Of a stretch of 7,201 nucleotides of DNA, positions 1 through 5,293 are shown in pieces (position 1 is the stretch's first letter; every line of letters begins with the position of its first letter). The position numbers and the translations under genes were made by a program. The stretch is from Halothiobacillaceae bacterium (GTDB lineage: Bacteria; Pseudomonadota; Gammaproteobacteria; Halothiobacillales; Halothiobacillaceae), in NCBI GenBank assembly GCA_011380105.1, contig DRZW01000235.1:1-7201 (forward strand), in the 5' to 3' direction. The notes beneath the pieces were generated by a model. That model had not been told where the DNA came from and made no database searches. It was given only the letters and a program-made list of their open reading frames with translations.

Positions 1-1
1 A

Positions 2-91
2 CGTGGTGCCTCAGTGCTGCGGGTGCATGATGTGGCCGCCACCAAGGATGCCTTGAAAATCTGGGACGCTGTAAATGCACAAACCCCCTAA
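2..91 (+). CDS. folP: dihydropteroate synthase, C-terminal end (partial)
   Basis: This is the 3' end of a gene that begins before the window; 29 codons remain, ending in TAA at 89-91. Dihydropteroate synthase condenses p-aminobenzoate with 6-hydroxymethyl-dihydropterin diphosphate in cytosolic folate synthesis. The visible part reads RGASVLRVHDVAAT and so on. The RVHDV segment matches the conserved Arg-x-His element at the end of the TIM barrel that contacts the pterin diphosphate in FolP, and the following helix (KDALKIWDAV) is also typical. A folP gene directly before glmM is the usual gammaproteobacterial order, which supports the call. No U-tract terminator follows the stop; only a short AACCC/GGGTT hairpin lies at about 91-103. 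The assignment rests on 29 residues, but motif and context agree. Confidence 0.88.
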   Translation, partial: RGASVLRVHDVAATKDALKIWDAVNAQTP

Positions 92-272
92 ACCCATGGG
101 GTTGGGAAGGGGCTTATCTATTGACGATAAACAATGGATATGGGCTTTGAACCACTGGGTTTGGCTTGGTTGATAATAAACTGATCGTTTGGCCTTGTTA
201 ATCAATTGCTTAGATCAGATTCCGTAATCGGTTAACTGACCTGTTTCTTACACTCTCATAAGAGATAAAATC
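92..272. other. non-coding stretch after folP
   Basis: No start codon plus credible reading frame is seen here on either strand. A short AACCC/GGGTT hairpin (about 91-103) lies just after the folP stop and lacks a T-tract. The rest is AT-richer than the genes and probably holds the promoter and 5' leader for the 273-437 frame; TTGAAC (147-152) with GATAAT (172-177) is the best weak pair. Confidence 0.5.
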
Positions 273-437
273 ATAAAGAACATCCGTCGTTCACTCATTG
301 CTCTGGCTGCTACATGTGCTATGGCAGCTTCTTTTCTTGCCCAGGCCGGTGATCCGGTTGCGGGTAGTGCAAACTTGGCGACTTACATTGGCACCACAGA
401 TGATGACGACTTCGGTGCCAGCGAAGCCTCACAGTAA
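273..437 (+). CDS. possible 54-aa secreted peptide with a non-standard AUA (or AUC) start
   Basis: I do not recognise a family. From 273 the frame reads 54 codons to TAA at 435-437. It begins with a near-ideal signal peptide: a basic n-region (KNIRR), a hydrophobic stretch (SLIALAATCAMAASFL) and an AQA cleavage site, predicting a mature acidic peptide of about 29 residues starting GDPVAGSANL and containing four consecutive aspartates. There is no ATG, GTG or TTG at the expected place. The codon where the start should be is ATA (273-275), preceded by ATC (270-272); the frame upstream is open only back to a TGA at 237-239. A purine-rich AGAGA (261-265) sits 7 nt before the ATA, a normal Shine-Dalgarno distance. 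The first in-frame ATG (321) would cut away most of the signal peptide. A terminator follows at 480-505. A weak candidate promoter is TTGAAC (147-152) with GATAAT (172-177) at 19-nt spacing. It may be a functional gene with a rare start, a gene silenced by an ATG-to-ATA change, or a sequencing error. Confidence 0.45.
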   Translation: MKNIRRSLIALAATCAMAASFLAQAGDPVAGSANLATYIGTTDDDDFGASEASQ

Positions 438-449
438 TTGGTAACAACA

Positions 450-466
450 CAGGCTGATACAGCCTG
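450..466 (+). repeat. short hairpin upstream of the terminator
   Basis: CAGGCT (450-455) and AGCCTG (461-466) form a perfect 6-bp stem with the 5-nt loop GATAC. It lies between the stop codon of the small secreted ORF (437) and the intrinsic terminator (480-505). There is no T-tract after it, so it is not a terminator on its own. It could stabilise the 3' end of the transcript. Confidence 0.5.
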
Positions 467-479
467 GTATGAAAATAGA

Positions 480-505
480 CGCCGGCAGATAGCCGGCGTT
501 TTGCT
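480..505 (+). terminator. rho-independent terminator after the small ORF
   Basis: CGCCGGC (480-486) pairs perfectly with GCCGGCG (492-498) around the 5-nt loop AGATA. TTTT (499-502) and a further T-rich stretch follow. The 7-bp stem is almost all G/C and is followed directly by U residues, so it should terminate well. It marks the end of the transcript carrying the 273-437 frame (and perhaps folP read-through) and separates it from glmM. Confidence 0.87.
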
Positions 506-518
506 TTGTATGTTGATT

Positions 519-524
519 TATAAT
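519..524 (+). promoter_or_regulatory. candidate sigma-70 -10 element for glmM
   Basis: A perfect TATAAT lies 13 bases after the preceding terminator and about 100 bases before the glmM start. Positions 16 to 18 nt upstream offer no good TTGACA match (GCGTTT or similar, overlapping the terminator T-tract), and there is no TGn extension. The call rests on the -10 box and on the need for a promoter after a strong terminator. Transcription would start near 530. Confidence 0.5.
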
Positions 525-626
525 GCGCCCTTGTATGCTTATCAAGTCTAGGTCAAGGCGTTGCTAACAGCCAGCCAAGCGCCATTGATCTAGCAGCGCG
601 ATGATGTTGTTGCAGAGGAGAGATGT

Positions 627-1961
627 GTGGGAAAGGTTTTTGGAACAGATGGGGTGCGCGGCACAGTGGGCCGCTGGCCGATGACGCCTGAATTTGTATT
701 AAAGCTTGGTTGGGCGGCAGGTATGGTGCTCGGTCAGTCCGGGCGGCGCCGCGTGCTAATCGGTAAAGATACCCGGGTTTCAGGTTACATGTTTGAATCT
801 GCGCTTGAGTCCGGTTTTTCAGCCAGCGGTGTTGATGTCCGTCTGCTTGGGCCTATGCCCACCCCCGCGATTGCCTATCTGACCCGCACATTGCGTGCCT
901 CTGCCGGAGTGGTAATCAGCGCTTCACATAACCCCTTTGAAGATAACGGGGTGAAGTTTTTCTCCTCGGATGGCGAGAAACTGCCCGATAACATTGAAGC
1001 TCAGATTGAGGCGTTGTTGGATGAACCGCTCAGGGTGGTTTCGCCGCGGAAGTTGGGCAAAGCACAGCGGGTGGGAGACGCCCCTGGTCGTTATATTGAA
1101 TTTTGCAAAAGTACGGTTCCGATGGGGCTGTCGCTTGCGGGTTTGCGTTTTGTGGTCGATTGCGCACATGGGGCTTGCTATCAGGTTGCACCGCGGGTTT
1201 TCCGCGAGCTTGGGGCTGAGGTTGTCGCCATTGGCAATGACCCGGACGGTTTTAATATTAACGATCAGGTTGGCTCAACCAGCCCGGAAGCTTTAGTGGA
1301 TGCCGTGGTGGCCTATCGGGCAGATGCAGGCATTGCCCTTGATGGCGATGGTGACCGGGTGGTGATGGTGGATCGCCACGGGCGGGTGCTTGATGGCGAT
1401 CAGCTGTTATACATCATCGCCAAGGCAAGATTTGATGCGGGTTACGCTGGCGGTGTGGTGGGTACCCAAATGAGTAATCTTGGTCTTGAGCAAGCCATTA
1501 CCGCACTGGGGCGGCGGTTTGTGCGGGCGCGGGTCGGCGACCGCTATGTGCACGAGGCGTTGCGCCGTGAAAACTGGTTGGTGGGTGGTGAAGCCTCGGG
1601 GCATATATTATGTCTCGACCGGCATACTACCGGTGATGGCATTATTGCCGCATTACAAGTGTTGGCTTCAATGGTGGAACAAAAGCGTCCATTAGATGCT
1701 CTGATCGATGAATTGACAATCTACCCGCAAGCCTTAATCAATGTCCGCGTTGAGCAAAATGTGTCCCTCGATGAGCCTGAATTGACTGCGGCTGTGAACT
1801 TGGTGGAGCAAGAGCTTGGCGATCAGGGCCGCGTTTTGTTGCGGGCGTCAGGAACCGAACCCTTAATACGTGTGATGGTTGAGGGACGGGATGAGCACGA
1901 GGTGAACCGTCATGCCGAATACCTTGCCGAGGTAGTGCGGCGGGTCGCCCAGACAGAATAA
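627..1961 (+). CDS. glmM: phosphoglucosamine mutase
   Basis: GlmM interconverts glucosamine-6-phosphate and glucosamine-1-phosphate in the cytosol, the step feeding UDP-N-acetylglucosamine for peptidoglycan and lipopolysaccharide. The 444-residue product is one residue shorter than E. coli GlmM and shows the full alpha-D-phosphohexomutase layout: N-terminal FGTDGVRG (5-12); the phosphoserine loop ISASHNP (97-103), with Ser100 as the residue phosphorylated in the active enzyme; the Mg-binding loop DGDGDR (Asp239, 241, 243); the sugar-binding GGEASGH (320-326); and the C-terminal phosphate-binding [15 protein letters not shown] (406-420). The start is GTG, chosen because GAGGAG (615-620) lies 6 nt upstream and the N-terminus aligns with the family; the nearby ATG at 623 is out of frame. 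Separated from folP by an unusual 535-base gap. A 6-bp hairpin, GACAGA/TCTGTC, spans the stop codon, but no T-tract follows, so read-through into rpsB is possible. Confidence 0.97.
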   Translation: MGKVFGTDGVRGTVGRWPMTPEFVLKLGWAAGMVLGQSGRRRVLIGKDTRVSGYMFESALESGFSASGVDVRLLGPMPTPAIAYLTRTLRASAGVVISASHNPFEDNGVKFFSSDGEKLPDNIEAQIEALLDEPLRVVSPRKLGKAQRVGDAPGRYIEFCKSTVPMGLSLAGLRFVVDCAHGACYQVAPRVFRELGAEVVAIGNDPDGFNINDQVGSTSPEALVDAVVAYRADAGIALDGDGDRVVMVDRHGRVLDGDQLLYIIAKARFDAGYAGGVVGTQMSNLGLEQAITALGRRFVRARVGDRYVHEALRRENWLVGGEASGHILCLDRHTTGDGIIAALQVLASMVEQKRPLDALIDELTIYPQALINVRVEQNVSLDEPELTAAVNLVEQELGDQGRVLLRASGTEPLIRVMVEGRDEHEVNRHAEYLAEVVRRVAQTE

Positions 1962-1994
1962 CATCTGTCAGTTGGAAAAAACTGCCTGATGGTA

Positions 1995-2030
1995 CTCCCG
2001 CTGATGAAGAAAATCTGTATAATTCACGCA
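1995..2030 (+). promoter_or_regulatory. candidate rpsB promoter
   Basis: A perfect -10 box TATAAT lies at 2018-2023, predicting a start near 2030 and a leader of about 147 nt, similar in scale to the long rpsB leader of enterobacteria. The -35 region (about 1995-2000, CTCCCG) is poor. An A-tract (1976-1981) lies further upstream and could act as an UP-like element. The call is inferred from the -10 box and the placement of the RNA hairpins just downstream. Confidence 0.5.
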
Positions 2031-2156
2031 CGTACCAGACCGTGGTTGTCGGGTACGTGAATTCCACACGCCCATCGAATTGACAATACTGGGTGCTGCT
2101 GACAGTTTATCTGCGGCGGTTGTATTGTCAGATCGGGCGGAGGCTCAACCCAATCT
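2029..2156 (+). promoter_or_regulatory. structured rpsB leader RNA, likely S2 autoregulatory element
   Basis: Three hairpins can be drawn by eye. H1 pairs CACGTACC (2029-2036) with GGTACGTG (2052-2059), then after an A/G mismatch GAC (2038-2040) with GTC (2048-2050), leaving a 7-nt loop. H2 pairs TGACAATAC (2081-2089) perfectly with GTATTGTCA (2122-2130), enclosing a weaker GCTGC (2095-2099)/GCGGC (2113-2117) helix. H3 pairs AGAT and GGG (2130-2137) with CCC and ATCT (2149-2156). The Shine-Dalgarno AAAGG (2162-2166) follows in a single-stranded stretch. It is known that S2 represses translation of rpsB-tsf through a conserved 5' leader in Gammaproteobacteria. That this leader is the S2 target is inferred from its position and structure, not from a covariance match. 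Confidence 0.68.
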
Positions 2157-2176
2157 AGACTAAAGGTATTTTTATC

Positions 2177-2923
2177 ATGGCAAAAGTTACCATGCGTCAG
2201 ATGATCGAAGCAGGCGTTCACTTCGGTCACCAAACCCGCTACTGGAATCCGGGCATGGCCCCTTACATTTTCGGTCAGCGCAACCGCATCCACATCATCA
2301 ACCTCGAAAAGACCCTGCCGATGTTTGAGGATGCGCTAAATTACATTGGCAAGCTCGCTGCCAGCGGCGGTACCATAATGTTTGTTGGCACCAAGCGTTC
2401 TGCGCGTGATTTGATTGAATCTGAAGCCAAGCGCTGCGGCATGCCGTATGTTAATCACCGCTGGTTGGGCGGCATGATGACCAACTTCCGCACAGTGCGT
2501 TCATCAATCCGCCGCTTAAAATCATTGCAAGCAATGGAAGAAGATGGTTCTTTTGCCAAGCTGGTCAAAAAAGAAGTGCTGGAACTCACCCGAGAGCGCA
2601 TTAAGCTCGAGCGCTCAATCGGCGGTATTCAGGACATGGAGCGCCTCCCGGATGCGTTGTTCGTGATCGATGTGGGTCATGAAAATATTGCTGTCGCTGA
2701 GGCGAAAAAGCTGGGCATTCCGGTCGTGGCTGTGGTTGATACCAACAACAGTGTCGACGGAGTTGATTATGTCATCCCCGGTAACGATGATGCGATCCGT
2801 GCGATTTCTTTATATACCAAGTCTGTTGCAGATGCCATTCTCGAAGCCAAGGGTGCTAATACCGTTGCCGAGGAAGATTTTGAGAAAAAAGAACAAGTAG
2901 AAGCAGACAGCACTGCTGAGTAA
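2177..2923 (+). CDS. rpsB: 30S ribosomal protein S2
   Basis: S2 is a late-assembling protein of the small ribosomal subunit, located between head and body, and is needed for S1 binding. The product has 248 residues against 241 in E. coli. It shows the expected N-terminal [20 protein letters not shown] (6-25), [10 protein letters not shown] (37-46), the S2 signature [17 protein letters not shown] (92-108), the coiled-coil finger region (about 110-155), the second signature PDALFVID to VVAVVDTN (158-190), and [12 protein letters not shown] (199-210). The last 25 residues are an acidic, low-complexity tail, which varies in the family. The ATG is preceded by AAAGG (2162-2166) at 10 nt, a little far. 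A long structured leader precedes it, and tsf follows after 86 bases, the near-universal pairing. Confidence 0.98.
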   Translation: MAKVTMRQMIEAGVHFGHQTRYWNPGMAPYIFGQRNRIHIINLEKTLPMFEDALNYIGKLAASGGTIMFVGTKRSARDLIESEAKRCGMPYVNHRWLGGMMTNFRTVRSSIRRLKSLQAMEEDGSFAKLVKKEVLELTRERIKLERSIGGIQDMERLPDALFVIDVGHENIAVAEAKKLGIPVVAVVDTNNSVDGVDYVIPGNDDAIRAISLYTKSVADAILEAKGANTVAEEDFEKKEQVEADSTAE

Positions 2924-2946
2924 AACGAATACGTTTGCTTAAATTA

Positions 2947-2976
2947 AGCAGCGGCACACTTTAAAATTGTGCTGCT
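2947..2976 (+). repeat. imperfect hairpin in the rpsB-tsf spacer
   Basis: AGCA (2947-2950) pairs with TGCT (2973-2976) and GCACA (2954-2958) with TGTGC (2968-2972), with a 3-nt bulge (GCG) and a 9-nt A/T-rich loop. An alternative register pairs AGCAGC with GCTGCT. No T-tract follows, so it is not a full terminator. It might act as an RNA-processing or partial attenuation site that sets the S2 to EF-Ts ratio; this is inference from position only. Confidence 0.45.
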
Positions 2977-3009
2977 ACCAAAACGAAATGATTAGGAGAT
3001 TTAACTCGC

Positions 3010-3885
3010 ATGGCAATTACAGCCGCACTGGTTAAGCAACTGCGTGACCGTACTGGGTCAGGCATGATGGAATGTAAAAAAGCGTTGGTTGAAGCGGATG
3101 GCGATATTGATCTCGCTATCGAGAACATGCGCAAAAGTGGTCTGGCCAAAGCTGATAAAAAAGCAGGTCGCGTTGCCGCAGAAGGCCAAGTCGCCATCGC
3201 GGTTAGCGACGATGGTAAAACCGCTGCATTAGTAGAGGTTAACTCTGAGACAGATTTTGTGTCCAAAGGTGATGACTTTACCAACTTCGCCCAATCTGTA
3301 GCTGATAAAATACTCAGCGAAGACCCAGCCGATATCGATGCTGTCCGTGCCTTGGATCTAGGTGGACAAACTGCAGAAGAAGCCCGCAAGGCTTTGGTAG
3401 CTAAGCTAGGTGAGAACATTCAGCTGCGTCGGTTTGTGCGCATGAGCACAAGTGGTGTAATCGGTGCCTATCGCCACGGCGAGCGGATTGGTGTTTTGGT
3501 TGATCTGGCAGGTGGTGATCAAGAACTGGCTCGTGATTTGGCGATGCACGTTGCAGCCAGCCGCCCGGAATGCGTCAGCGAAGCGGATGTTGATCCGGCG
3601 TTAGTTGAAAAAGAACGTGAGATCTACCGTGCTCAGGCCGCAGAATCAGGCAAGCCGCCGGAAATTGTCGAGAAGATGATCGAAGGCCGTATTCGCAAAT
3701 TTTTAGGCGAAATCACCTTAGTTGGTCAGCCCTTCGTAAAAGATCCAGACCAAACCGTTGCCAAACTGTTGGAATCCAAAGGTGCTCAGGTTAATCGGTT
3801 TGCCCGCATGGAGGTCGGTGAAGGCATCGAGAAAGAGGAAACCGATTTTGCCGCCGAAGTAATGGCGCAAGTCAAAGGGAATTAA
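3010..3885 (+). CDS. tsf: translation elongation factor Ts
   Basis: EF-Ts is the nucleotide-exchange factor that releases GDP from EF-Tu. The 291-residue product (283 in E. coli) begins with the UBA-like domain carrying signature 1, [16 protein letters not shown] (11-26). The core follows with signature 2, [11 protein letters not shown] (76-86); its TDFV (81-84) corresponds to the residues that intrude beside the EF-Tu nucleotide pocket. The dimerisation/coiled-coil region (about 190-235, [20 protein letters not shown] and after) and a C-terminal module ending MAQVKGN are present. The ATG start has AGGAG (2994-2998) 11 nt upstream. It is co-transcribed with rpsB and ended by the strong terminator at 3898-3924, so expression should follow the S2 leader. 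Confidence 0.98.
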   Translation: MAITAALVKQLRDRTGSGMMECKKALVEADGDIDLAIENMRKSGLAKADKKAGRVAAEGQVAIAVSDDGKTAALVEVNSETDFVSKGDDFTNFAQSVADKILSEDPADIDAVRALDLGGQTAEEARKALVAKLGENIQLRRFVRMSTSGVIGAYRHGERIGVLVDLAGGDQELARDLAMHVAASRPECVSEADVDPALVEKEREIYRAQAAESGKPPEIVEKMIEGRIRKFLGEITLVGQPFVKDPDQTVAKLLESKGAQVNRFARMEVGEGIEKEETDFAAEVMAQVKGN

Positions 3886-3897
3886 TTCCCTTGGGCT

Positions 3898-3924
3898 AAG
3901 CCGGGGATGCCCCGGCTTTTTTTT
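3898..3924 (+). terminator. rho-independent terminator of rpsB-tsf
   Basis: AAGCCGGGG (3898-3906) pairs with CCCCGGCTT (3910-3918) around a 3-nt loop ATG, and eight T residues (3917-3924) follow. It begins 13 bases after the tsf stop codon. This is a classic strong intrinsic terminator and implies that pyrH needs its own promoter or depends on read-through. Confidence 0.95.
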
Positions 3925-3959
3925 GGTATGCGCGTCGGTCATCTGCGTGGCCGATGTAT

Positions 3960-3978
3960 GAAAATAATCATTATTATC
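3960..3978 (+). promoter_or_regulatory. Fur-box-like sequence before pyrH
   Basis: The 19 bases starting at 3960 match the classical Fur consensus GATAATGATAATCATTATC at 15 of 19 positions (mismatches at consensus positions 3, 7, 10 and 13). They contain the near-perfect inverted repeat AATAAT-C-ATTATT (3963-3975). The site ends just before the pyrH Shine-Dalgarno sequence. The AT-rich patch may simply be an unstructured ribosome-binding region or part of a promoter (TATGAA at 3957-3962 or TATTAT at 3972-3977 as weak -10 boxes), so function is uncertain. Confidence 0.25.
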
Positions 3979-3986
3979 AAAAGGTG
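3979..3986 (+). promoter_or_regulatory. Shine-Dalgarno sequence that fixes the pyrH start
   Basis: AAAAGGTG lies with its AAGG core (3981-3984) 8 nt before the ATG at 3993. This favours 3993 over the in-frame ATG at 3954, which has no purine-rich sequence at the right distance and would add 13 residues unlike the family N-terminus. Confidence 0.8.
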
Positions 3987-3992
3987 AAGCTG

Positions 3993-4736
3993 ATGACTGG
4001 CGACAACGCCCCGAAATACCGTCGTGTACTGTTGAAACTCAGTGGTGAGGCCTTGATGGGTGAGCAGGATTTCGGGATAGAGCCGACGGTGGTAAACCGT
4101 CTGGCTGACGAAATTGCCAGTCTGCGACGAACCGGTATCGAGGTGGCTCTGGTTGTTGGTGGTGGTAATATCTTCCGTGGCGTGGGTCTTGCTGATAGCG
4201 GCATGGATCGGGTTACCGGCGATCAAATGGGCATGTTGGCAACGGTGATGAATGGCCTAGCGCTGCAGGATGTGCTTGAACAGCGCGGTATCCAAGTGCG
4301 GGTTATGTCCGCTGTGTCCATCCATGCAGTGTGCGAAGACTACATCCGTCGCCGTGCCGTGCGTCATCTTGAAAAAGGGCGGGTGGTAATTTTGGTTGGC
4401 GGCACGGGCAACCCGTTTTTCACCACCGACTCCGGCGCGAGTTTGCGTGCTGTTGAAATTAATGCCGATGTCATGATTAAAGCCACCATGGTCGATGGCG
4501 TATATTCGGCAGATCCTAAGCTTGATAAGCAAGCCCAACGCTTCACCCATTTGACGTACAATGATGTGTTAGACCGGCGTTTAGCCGTTATGGACGCCAC
4601 CGCGATTGTGATGTGCCGCGACCAGAATATGCCCCTGATGGTGGTTGACATCAATGCACCGGGGAGTCTGGCAGCGGCGATCAAGGGTGATTCGGTTGGC
4701 ACACTCATTACCGCGGAGAAACAGAATAATGATTAA
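3993..4736 (+). CDS. pyrH: UMP kinase
   Basis: PyrH phosphorylates UMP to UDP with ATP in the cytosol, supplying UTP and CTP. Bacterial UMP kinases are hexamers of the amino-acid-kinase fold, distinct from eukaryotic UMP/CMP kinases. From the chosen ATG the product has 247 residues (241 in E. coli). It shows KLSGEAL (15-21) with the phosphate-binding Lys15, GGGNIFRG (56-63), the UMP-contacting [17 protein letters not shown] (74-90) with Asp77, TGNPFFTTD (138-146) with Asp146, and [13 protein letters not shown] (163-175) of the ATP site. An in-frame ATG at 3954 would add 13 residues (MYENNHYY and so on); I reject it on spacing and alignment. The gene follows a strong terminator, and its own promoter is not obvious. 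Its last 8 bases overlap frr. Confidence 0.96.
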   Translation: MTGDNAPKYRRVLLKLSGEALMGEQDFGIEPTVVNRLADEIASLRRTGIEVALVVGGGNIFRGVGLADSGMDRVTGDQMGMLATVMNGLALQDVLEQRGIQVRVMSAVSIHAVCEDYIRRRAVRHLEKGRVVILVGGTGNPFFTTDSGASLRAVEINADVMIKATMVDGVYSADPKLDKQAQRFTHLTYNDVLDRRLAVMDATAIVMCRDQNMPLMVVDINAPGSLAAAIKGDSVGTLITAEKQNND

Positions 4737-5286
4737 TGATATTACCAAAGACGCCGAAGCGCGCATGAAAAAAAGTATTGAGTCCTTAAAGGCCGAGCTT
4801 GCCAAGATCCGAACAGGTCGGGCCCATGTCAGCATTCTTGATCACATCAAAGTGGAATATTATGGCTCAGAGGTGCCGCTGTCTCAGGTAGCTCGTCTGT
4901 CTGCCGAAGATGCCCGCACCTTGAGTGTAACTCCCTGGGAAAAAGACATGGTTGCTAAGATCGAAAAAGCGATCATGACCTCGGATCTGGGCTTGAACCC
5001 AACAACCAATGGCATGGTAATCAGGGTGCCGATGCCTCCACTGACCGAAGAGCGCCGCCGTGATCTAGGTAAGGTTGTACGAGCGGAAGGCGAGCAGGCC
5101 AAAGTGGCGATACGCAATATTCGCCGGGATGCCAATACCGACTTAAAAGAAATGCTCAAGGAAAAAGAAATCTCAGAAGACGATGAGCGTAACGGCGAGG
5201 CGATTATTCAGAAAACCACGGATGCTTATGTCAAACAGGTCGATGAGCTGGTTGCTGCCAAAGAACAAGAACTGATGGAAGTTTGA
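4729..5286 (+). CDS. frr: ribosome recycling factor
   Basis: RRF works with EF-G to split post-termination ribosomes into subunits. From the ATG at 4729 the product has 185 residues, exactly the E. coli length, and starts [13 protein letters not shown] as the family does. It contains helix 1 with KIRTGRA (26-32), the beta-rich head domain (about 32-104, with [10 protein letters not shown] and SDLGLNP), [11 protein letters not shown] (103-113), and IRNIRRDAN (128-136), which holds the conserved arginines of the helical bundle. It ends with KEISEDDE (146-153) and the last long helix. The start overlaps the pyrH stop in an 8-nt ATGATTAA arrangement; GGAG (4715-4718) lies 10 nt upstream, inside pyrH. 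An upstream in-frame ATG at 4645 would add 28 residues buried in pyrH and is unlikely. Confidence 0.97.
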   Translation: MINDITKDAEARMKKSIESLKAELAKIRTGRAHVSILDHIKVEYYGSEVPLSQVARLSAEDARTLSVTPWEKDMVAKIEKAIMTSDLGLNPTTNGMVIRVPMPPLTEERRRDLGKVVRAEGEQAKVAIRNIRRDANTDLKEMLKEKEISEDDERNGEAIIQKTTDAYVKQVDELVAAKEQELMEV

Positions 5287-5293
5287 CCGTACG

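Noticed and set aside
11..205. 64-codon reading frame on the minus strand over the folP end and spacer
   Set aside because: It lies antisense to the folP C-terminus, has no ribosome-binding site or recognisable domain, and its composition looks like chance.
273..437. Idea that the small secreted frame is a truncated c-type cytochrome, because AGDPVAGSANLAT resembles the mature start of small cytochromes
   Set aside because: There is no CXXCH haem site and no further similarity; the resemblance is limited to a short low-information stretch.
1713..1741. TTGACA inside glmM as an internal promoter for rpsB
   Set aside because: No convincing -10 box follows at proper spacing, and it lies well inside a conserved coding region.
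1952..1984. Hairpins GACAGA/TCTGTC and CAGTT/AACTG after glmM as a terminator
   Set aside because: The stems are short and no T-tract follows either.
2080..2111. TTGACA (2080-2085) as the -35 box of a second rpsB promoter
   Set aside because: No good -10 box lies 16 to 18 nt downstream, and these bases form one arm of a perfect 9-bp RNA stem.
4645..4728. Longer frr start at the in-frame ATG 4645
   Set aside because: The extra 28 residues are encoded inside pyrH and are absent from the RRF family; the 4729 start gives exactly 185 residues.
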